NCBI GenBank assembly: GCA_015232935.1
Contig: JADFYT010000106.1
Location: forward strand, 1 to 7,332
DNA from: Desulfamplus sp.
GTDB taxonomy: Bacteria > Desulfobacterota > Desulfobacteria > Desulfobacterales > Desulfobacteraceae
Direction of reading: 5' to 3'
DNA: 7,332 nucleotides
Below are positions 1 to 4,011 of the stretch, one piece after another; the stretch's first letter is position 1; the number at the start of each line of letters is the position of its first letter. Below the pieces are notes generated by a model. It was given only the letters and a program-made list of their open reading frames with translations. It was not told the DNA's origin and did no database searches. The translations under genes were made by a program, and so were the position numbers.

Positions 1-21
1 ATTTATATTGTTTTATTATAT

Positions 22-50
22 TTGCGATAGATTTATCGCACTTGTATGTT
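22..50 (+). promoter_or_regulatory. Candidate sigma70-type promoter of the aroF-pheA fusion
   Basis: TTGCGA (22-27) and TATGTT (45-50) each match the sigma70 consensus at four of six positions and are 17 bp apart. Transcription would then start near 57, leaving a leader of about 44 nt before the ATG at 101. The surroundings are very AT-rich, where such matches arise easily, and the true promoter could lie left of the window. Weak support. Confidence 0.25.
23..40. promoter_or_regulatory. Perfect 7-bp inverted repeat upstream of aroF-pheA (operator, or terminator of the preceding gene)
   Basis: TGCGATA (23-29) and TATCGCA (34-40) are exact reverse complements separated by GATT. The repeat overlaps the -35/spacer of the candidate promoter, a typical place for a repressor operator. 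It could equally be an RNA hairpin ending an upstream transcript, since a loose T-rich stretch follows at 49-53, although not directly after the stem. The sequence does not decide between these. Confidence 0.35.
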
Positions 51-84
51 TTTATTACGCTTTCATGGTTTGTTTTTTTAAAAA

Positions 85-90
85 AAGGAG
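85..90 (+). promoter_or_regulatory. Shine-Dalgarno site fixing the aroF-pheA start at 101
   Basis: AAGGAG lies 10 nt before the ATG at 101, with a second purine-rich AAAGGA at 93-98. The reading frame is open further upstream, but no earlier start has such a site, and the family's N-terminal domain begins at the ATG at 101. Confidence 0.75.
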
Positions 91-100
91 AAAAAGGACA

Positions 101-2023
101 ATGATACTTGTATTGGAGAAAGGGATGACACAGGTAAGGAAAAGTCAACTCAAGAGCATTCTTGCTGAAAATGGATGCATGGTGCATGAACCAGATGGCA
201 GTGGTCAAAATATTCTTGGCGTTATCGGTAAAAATACCCTGACCAGAGAATTTCTCATGGCCCAGGATGGAGTTGCAGACGTGGTACCAATATCCACAGC
301 CTATAAATTGGTCAGCAGACAGATGAAAAAAGAGGATACCGTCATTAAAATCGGTAATGTTGAAGTCGGAGGCGATAAAATCACCATTGTTGCCGGGCCT
401 TGTGCGGTAGAGAGTAGGGAACAGGCAATGACCATTGCAAAGGAGGTTAAAAAATATGGGGCAACCCTTTTTCGTGGCGGAGCGTTCAAACCCAGATCAT
501 CGCCATATTCCTTCCAGGGGCTGGAAGAAGAGGGGCTGAAAATTCTGGCTGAGGTTCGTGAAGCTACCGGCCTGCGAGTTGTCACCGAGATCACCTCGCC
601 CATGCATGCGGATCTGATGATGAAGTATGTGGATGTGATTCAAATTGGTGCAAGAAACATGCAGAACTTTGAGCTTCTCAAATGTGCAGGAAGAATGGGA
701 AAACCAGTGGTTCTCAAGCGTGGCCTTGCATCAACAATAGAGGAGTGGCTGATGTCTGCTGAATACATAGCTGCCGAAGGGAACAAAAACATCATTTTGT
801 GCGAACGGGGTATCAGAACCTTTGAGCCATATACCAGAAACACGCTTGACCTTTCAGCCATACCGGTACTCAAGCAGTTGACCCATCTGCCCGTACTGAT
901 TGACCCAAGCCATGCAACAGGAATCAGGGAAAAAGTAAGCCCCATGGCAAGAGCCGCTATCGCGGCTGGTGCTGACGGACTTATGATAGAGGTGCACCAC
1001 AAACCTGACGAGGCACTCTCTGACGGGCCACAGAGTCTATATCCCAAACAGTTTGGAAGACTTATCCGTGATATATATGTAATTGCCCCGGTTGTAGGCA
1101 AACAGCTTATCCACGACTATACAGGATACAGTGCGGCAAGTACGGATGCTTTGTCGAAAGAACCAAACAAGTCCGGAAAGGACAAACGTGTCGTGTATTT
1201 AGGCGAGCAAGGGACATTCAGCCATAAAGCAGCAATTCAATATTTCAGCAGCGATGTTGAAAATTATCCGATACCATCGTTTCGTGATATTTTCGAGCAT
1301 GTAAAAAACGGTGCTGCTGACTTTGGCATTATTCCAATTGAAAATTCCCTTGCAGGCAGTATCCACGAAAATTATGACCTGCTTTTGGAATATGAGCTTT
1401 TCATCACAGGAGAACTCTCCATAAGAGTCGTACATAACCTTATTGCACATAAGGATACCAAACTTGAAGACATCAAACAGGTTCTGGCACCACCACCCGC
1501 GTTTCAGCAGTGCAGAAGATTTTTAGATGCCAATCCTGACATGAAAATAGTACCTGTCAACGCCACCGGAAGTGCAGTCAAAAGGGTTGCAGAATCAGGA
1601 AACCTGGAAGATGCGGCGATTGGAAGCGTGGAAGCGGCTGATCTTTTTGGCATGACTGTTCTTGAAGAGGCTATTGAAGACAACCCGCGCAACTTCACCC
1701 GTTTTGTTGTTATTGAAAAACAGATGGCTCAAGAAGGAGTAAAAAACAAATCATCGATCGTATTTTCAACATCCAACAAGCCAGGCTCTCTTTTTGAGGT
1801 GATGAAGGTGTTTTCAGAAAACCAGATAAACTTAGTAAAATTAGAGTCAAGACCAATTCATGGAAAACCGTGGCAGTATATGTTTTATGCAGATCTGGAG
1901 ACAGATCTGACTGATAGCGGTACAAGCAATGTAATTGCCGAGATTGAAAAAAATACTGAGTTTGTCAAAATTCTTGGAAGCTATAACTGCGGAAAAAAAG
2001 CAGATGGATCAGAGCGGAGCTGA
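101..2023 (+). CDS. aroF-pheA: Fused 3-deoxy-7-phosphoheptulonate (DAHP) synthase - prephenate dehydratase with C-terminal ACT domain
   Basis: A 640-residue cytosolic enzyme. Residues 1-75 form the ferredoxin-like regulatory domain of Thermotoga-type I-beta DAHP synthases. Residues 80-334 are the TIM barrel that condenses PEP with erythrose-4-phosphate. Its metal ligands are all present: Cys101 (AGPC), His271 (DPSHATG), Glu297 (EVHH) and Asp308 (SDG), with the KPRSSPYSFQG loop, IGARNMQNF and CERGIRTFE. After a polar linker (335-362), residues 363-545 are prephenate dehydratase, which makes phenylpyruvate: GEQGTFSHKAA, PIENS with Asn415, FQQC with Gln470, and NFTRF with Thr533. Residues 550-630 are an ACT domain with ESRP (582-585), the phenylalanine-binding motif; the usual GALV is GSLF. 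No chorismate mutase domain is visible. The normally conserved SHPQ of the dehydratase reads APPP (463-466). Feedback control by Phe, and perhaps Tyr, is inferred from the two terminal regulatory domains. The gene stands alone on its strand, followed by a long gap. Confidence 0.95.
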   Translation: MILVLEKGMTQVRKSQLKSILAENGCMVHEPDGSGQNILGVIGKNTLTREFLMAQDGVADVVPISTAYKLVSRQMKKEDTVIKIGNVEVGGDKITIVAGPCAVESREQAMTIAKEVKKYGATLFRGGAFKPRSSPYSFQGLEEEGLKILAEVREATGLRVVTEITSPMHADLMMKYVDVIQIGARNMQNFELLKCAGRMGKPVVLKRGLASTIEEWLMSAEYIAAEGNKNIILCERGIRTFEPYTRNTLDLSAIPVLKQLTHLPVLIDPSHATGIREKVSPMARAAIAAGADGLMIEVHHKPDEALSDGPQSLYPKQFGRLIRDIYVIAPVVGKQLIHDYTGYSAASTDALSKEPNKSGKDKRVVYLGEQGTFSHKAAIQYFSSDVENYPIPSFRDIFEHVKNGAADFGIIPIENSLAGSIHENYDLLLEYELFITGELSIRVVHNLIAHKDTKLEDIKQVLAPPPAFQQCRRFLDANPDMKIVPVNATGSAVKRVAESGNLEDAAIGSVEAADLFGMTVLEEAIEDNPRNFTRFVVIEKQMAQEGVKNKSSIVFSTSNKPGSLFEVMKVFSENQINLVKLESRPIHGKPWQYMFYADLETDLTDSGTSNVIAEIEKNTEFVKILGSYNCGKKADGSERS

Positions 2024-2086
2024 TACGCTAAAACCATATCTGTCCAGAGTCTTTCTTGCATGTAATATCCTTTTCTGATAAGGCAG

Positions 2087-2131
2087 TGCGATATTTTATT
2101 GCTCAAAAATTTCAATCCAGCAATAATCGCA
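2087..2131 (+). other. Imperfect stem-loop downstream of aroF-pheA
   Basis: TGCGAT (2087-2092) pairs with ATCGCA (2126-2131), and TATTG (2097-2101) pairs with CAATA (2121-2125), leaving a 4-nt bulge and a 19-nt loop. A second small stem AAAGC/GCTTT (2134-2150) follows. Neither is followed directly by a T-run, so they are not convincing rho-independent terminators. Nothing else recognisable was seen between the aroF-pheA stop codon and 2177. Confidence 0.3.
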
Positions 2132-2177
2132 GCAAAGCCGCTTATGCTTTAAAAATAGTTTTTATCAAGTATGCAGG

Positions 2178-2267
2178 TCTCGTAAAAATTCCTTAATGGG
2201 CTTTTTCAGCACAATAACCTGTTGATTTTATTGAACGCCTATTTTGGCAGATGGATTTTTTACGAGA
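2178..2267. repeat. 90-bp element with 15-bp imperfect inverted ends (TCTCGTAAAAATTCC)
   Basis: TCTCGTAAAAATTCC (2178-2192) and GGATTTTTTACGAGA (2253-2267) are reverse complements with a single mismatch. The 60-bp interior has no open reading frame of note. No target-site duplication is visible at its ends. The end motif resembles a short dispersed repeat I recall from Desulfobacterota genomes, but that is memory and was not checked. It may be a miniature transposable element or an intergenic hairpin repeat; as RNA it could fold into a long stem and help end transcription of aroF-pheA. Confidence 0.6.
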
Positions 2268-2276
2268 GAATCAAAT
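2268..2276 (+). repeat. Left copy of 9-bp target-site duplication GAATCAAAT
   Basis: GAATCAAAT here is identical to 2367-2375 and directly abuts the outer end of the left terminal inverted repeat of the 2277-2366 element. Confidence 0.75.
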
Positions 2277-2366
2277 GAGTGTGGCCTTTTTGCACTCTAT
2301 TCGTAGTATCAGAAGGGCACAGTACGCTGTGCATCTACTGGAATTAAACATAAAAAGGCTACACTC
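2277..2366. mobile_element. 90-bp MITE-like non-autonomous transposable element
   Basis: The ends GAGTGTGGCCTTTTT (2277-2291) and AAAAAGGCTACACTC (2352-2366) are reverse complements with one mismatch. Exact 9-bp direct repeats (GAATCAAAT) flank both ends with no gap, as expected when a transposase duplicates its target. There is no coding capacity, so any movement would need a transposase supplied elsewhere. A 9-bp duplication occurs in several IS families (for example IS4-type and IS1-type); I do not recognise the end sequence. The right end lies 12 nt before the cooT ribosome binding site, so the element forms most of the cooT leader. Confidence 0.75.
2317..2332. repeat. Perfect hairpin inside the 90-bp element
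   Basis: GCACAG (2317-2322) and CTGTGC (2327-2332) are exact reverse complements around a TACG loop. The hairpin lies off-centre in the element; GTAG (2303-2306) and CTAC (2335-2338) could extend it imperfectly. Confidence 0.55.
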
Positions 2367-2375
2367 GAATCAAAT
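2367..2375 (+). repeat. Right copy of 9-bp target-site duplication GAATCAAAT
   Basis: Identical to 2268-2276 and directly adjacent to the right terminal inverted repeat. It is followed after 3 nt by the cooT Shine-Dalgarno sequence. Confidence 0.75.
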
Positions 2376-2378
2376 AAT

Positions 2379-2382
2379 GGAG
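2379..2382 (+). promoter_or_regulatory. cooT ribosome binding site
   Basis: GGAG lies 8 nt before the ATG at 2391. It supports a start giving the Met-Cys N-terminus that is required in this family. Confidence 0.65.
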
Positions 2383-2390
2383 AAAATAAT

Positions 2391-2582
2391 ATGTGCGAAT
2401 CTAATGTTTACCTAAAAAAAGATGGTAATGAAGAGCTGGTTATGGAAAATGTAGCCGCAATTCTACCAATTGGAAAAAATCAATTTCTGTTAAAAGGCCT
2501 TCTTGGGGATAGCCGCAAGATCAATGGGAATATTGAGGAGATTAACCTTATGGCACATAAGATCATACTTGTTGACCTGTAA
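2391..2582 (+). CDS. cooT: CooT family nickel-binding protein
   Basis: A complete 63-residue cytosolic protein starting MCESNVYLKKDG, followed by alternating beta-strand-like segments ending in HKIILVDL. Length, the Met-Cys start, the early hydrophobic strand and the terminal IxLVDL strand fit the CooT family. In Rhodospirillum rubrum, CooT helps mature the nickel site of carbon monoxide dehydrogenase, and Cys2 is the key nickel ligand. Many homologues in methanogens and sulfate reducers lie away from CODH genes, and their exact role is open. Here no CODH, cooC or cooJ is in view; the partner gene is an M23-fold protein starting 1 nt after the cooT stop, so the two are probably translationally coupled. 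The leader contains a small transposable element, which could affect expression. The family call is by recognition of the small-protein pattern and is fairly, not fully, certain. Confidence 0.75.
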   Translation: MCESNVYLKKDGNEELVMENVAAILPIGKNQFLLKGLLGDSRKINGNIEEINLMAHKIILVDL

Positions 2583-2583
2583 A

Positions 2584-3315
2584 GTGATACTTGCCGATCT
2601 CCTAAAATCAATTGCCATGATCAACAACCTGCCGATATCTGATGCGGGAGAATGGCTGTTCTACCCTGGCATGTTGTTTGGGAGCCATGCGAAATGGTGG
2701 GCGGACTGGGGATGCAGATATACACCCCATGAAGGAGTTGATATCGCATTTTACAGAACCTCGAATAAACATTACAGAACCTTTAACAAAGATATTGCCA
2801 CACTTGATTCCACAGTAATGGTACCGGCTATGGCTGACGGAGTAATATTGAATATCTGCGATGATTTTCTGGGGCAATCTGTTGTTGTTGCACATGGCAC
2901 ATCTTGCTCTGATATAGAATATGACTTAGACCATAGCCACCCTGATTGCTGCATTGACAAGTCTCGAAACGGCCGGAAAGAGTCAATTACCGGAGCCGTA
3001 TATTCACATATTTGCATAGATAGCAGCTTGGCTCGATTATATTCCGGTATTTATGCAGATTCAGATTCCACTGAACCGGATAGCTCTTATGACAAGAAAC
3101 CTCAAAAAGATATTTTGAAGAAAAGATTGGCTGTCTCAAGAGGGCAGGTTATCGGAAAGATTGCAGATACATCCATGAAAAAATCAGGTATTCTGCCGCA
3201 TCTTCACATCTCCTTTATAGAAATACCATCAACAACTCCATTTAATGAACTCAACTGGAACCTTTTTGGAAATCCAGACTGTGACAATGTAAGATTCCTG
3301 AATCCCCTTTGGTAA
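2584..3315 (+). CDS. M23/LytM-fold metallopeptidase-like protein, no signal peptide
   Basis: About 243 residues if started at the GTG at 2584, 1 nt after the cooT stop. It carries the M23 zinc set: His49 and Asp53 in PHEGVD, and His206 and His208 in LPHLHISF. It also has YSHI (His142, matching the family's YGHL) and the strands VPAMADGVI and RGQVIGKI typical of the LytM fold. M23 enzymes cut peptide cross-bridges in peptidoglycan, but I see no signal peptide or membrane segment, so a cytoplasmic role or another substrate is possible. Two insertions break the fold: about 105-138, with the metal-ligand-rich run DHSHPDCC (116-123), and about 148-178, polar and acidic. No start has a good Shine-Dalgarno. 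ATG at 2617 (232 residues) is the main alternative; starts at 2503 or 2524 would overlap cooT deeply. I chose 2584 because the amphipathic ILADLLKSIAMINN segment reads as real protein. Confidence 0.8.
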   Translation: MILADLLKSIAMINNLPISDAGEWLFYPGMLFGSHAKWWADWGCRYTPHEGVDIAFYRTSNKHYRTFNKDIATLDSTVMVPAMADGVILNICDDFLGQSVVVAHGTSCSDIEYDLDHSHPDCCIDKSRNGRKESITGAVYSHICIDSSLARLYSGIYADSDSTEPDSSYDKKPQKDILKKRLAVSRGQVIGKIADTSMKKSGILPHLHISFIEIPSTTPFNELNWNLFGNPDCDNVRFLNPLW

Positions 3316-3336
3316 GCTGAGGAAGCATATTTTTAT

Positions 3337-3363
3337 GGCTGTAAACGCTTTTTTACGGCTTTT
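3337..3363 (+). terminator. Probable rho-independent terminator after the cooT-M23 pair
   Basis: GGCTGTAAA (3337-3345) pairs with TTTACGGCT (3352-3360) including two G-T wobbles, leaving a 6-nt loop. The T-run (3360-3363) is short and broken by a C. It sits 21 nt after the stop codon of the M23-like gene. Confidence 0.5.
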
Positions 3364-3494
3364 CAGGATTGAAATCAAAATTATTGATATGAAAAAACTA
3401 AGGATTGAAAAAAATATATTATTGATCTATTATCAAGTAACATTTTTAATTGAAGTCATTGATTTGACATTGAATTTACCATAAAAATCCGATT

Positions 3495-3498
3495 GGAG
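3495..3498 (+). promoter_or_regulatory. Ribosome binding site of the LapA-like gene
   Basis: GGAG lies 7 nt before the ATG at 3506, fixing this start, which is followed directly by a Lys-rich end and a membrane helix. The 190-bp gap before it is very AT-rich and holds a 10-bp direct repeat AGGATTGAAA at 3365-3374 and 3401-3410 of unknown meaning. Confidence 0.65.
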
Positions 3499-3505
3499 AT
3501 CCCTG

Positions 3506-3946
3506 ATGAAAAAAATCAAACTTACTTTAGGCCTAATTGTTATAATCTTTGTAGCACTTGTGATTTACCAAAACAGGACATATTTTCTTGCAAAACAGGC
3601 ACTGTCGTTAAGTCTTGGTGTTGAAACATGGCACTGGACAGCACCTGAGGTCGAGAATGTGGCCTATTTTGGTGGATGCTTGGTAATAGGCTTCTTGATG
3701 GCCGGTTATCTGGGAATAGCCTCAAAACTTAAATCCATGAAAACGATCAAACATTTGAACAAAACTCTTGTAACTCAAATTGATACCATTGAATCTCTTC
3801 AGACCGAACTTGAAACCTTCAAGCAGGACCCCTATATTCAAAGCGATGATAAAAACAGAGACCCAATGCTTGCGGAAACTGCCGATTCAACCCCAAGCAA
3901 CGGCGATCTTGAACAGGAACATACAGTAAAACTCAATAAAGCATAG
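3506..3946 (+). CDS. LapA-like (DUF1049-type) two-helix inner-membrane protein with coiled coil
   Basis: 146 residues. A short basic N-terminus (MKKIK) leads into membrane helix 1 (about 6-21), ending in the YQN motif typical of LapA/DUF1049 proteins. A hydrophilic or amphipathic stretch follows, then membrane helix 2 (about 52-71, GGCLVIGFLMAGYLG). A likely coiled coil (75-107) and a disordered acidic tail complete it. The topology matches LapA, which with the TPR protein LapB controls LPS synthesis in enterobacteria. Family members are usually near 100 residues, so the tail is extended. The similarity rests on topology and the QN motif; orthology with E. coli LapA is not shown. It lies 65 bp before mutS with no clear terminator between, so the two may be co-transcribed. 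A generic membrane-anchored coiled-coil protein is the alternative. Confidence 0.65.
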   Translation: MKKIKLTLGLIVIIFVALVIYQNRTYFLAKQALSLSLGVETWHWTAPEVENVAYFGGCLVIGFLMAGYLGIASKLKSMKTIKHLNKTLVTQIDTIESLQTELETFKQDPYIQSDDKNRDPMLAETADSTPSNGDLEQEHTVKLNKA

Positions 3947-3947
3947 C

Positions 3948-3968
3948 ATCTGCCAGATAAAGGCGGAT
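3948..3968 (+). other. Short stem-loop between the LapA-like gene and mutS
   Basis: ATCTGCC (3948-3954) pairs with GGCGGAT (3962-3968) with one G-T wobble and a 7-nt loop. An A-rich rather than T-rich stretch follows, so it is not a standard terminator on this strand. It may modulate read-through or mRNA stability between the two genes. Confidence 0.3.
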
Positions 3969-4011
3969 CAATCCATAAAAAACAGAATCGCTTTGGCCTG
4001 ATTATTAAAAC

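Noticed and set aside
8..100. In-frame extension adding 31 aromatic-rich residues to the N-terminus of the DAHPS-PDT fusion
   Set aside because: There is no ribosome site before position 8, the residues reflect T-rich DNA, and Thermotoga-type DAHP synthases begin at the MILVLEKG strand encoded from 101.
952..972. Sequence CGCGGCTGGTGC shared by the DAHP synthase (961-972) and mutS (4737-4748), each next to a small palindrome
   Set aside because: Both encode Ala-Ala-Gly-Ala stretches with the same codons; convergence of Ala/Gly codons explains it without invoking a repeat element.
2503..2583. Upstream start (TTG 2503 or ATG 2524) for the M23-like gene, giving a pseudo-signal-like LRRLTLWHIRSYLL segment
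   Set aside because: It overlaps the conserved 3' part of cooT by 59-80 nt in another frame, and the hydrophobic run contains His and Arg unlike a real signal peptide.
3464..3469. Perfect TTGACA -35 box upstream of the LapA-like gene
   Set aside because: No acceptable -10 lies 16-18 bp downstream; CATAAA at 3480-3485 is only 10 bp away. A promoter is likely in this AT-rich gap, but I cannot place it.
3948..3968. Stem-loop before mutS as a rho-independent terminator
   Set aside because: It is followed by A-rich sequence and lacks a T-run on the coding strand, so it was kept only as an unspecified stem-loop.
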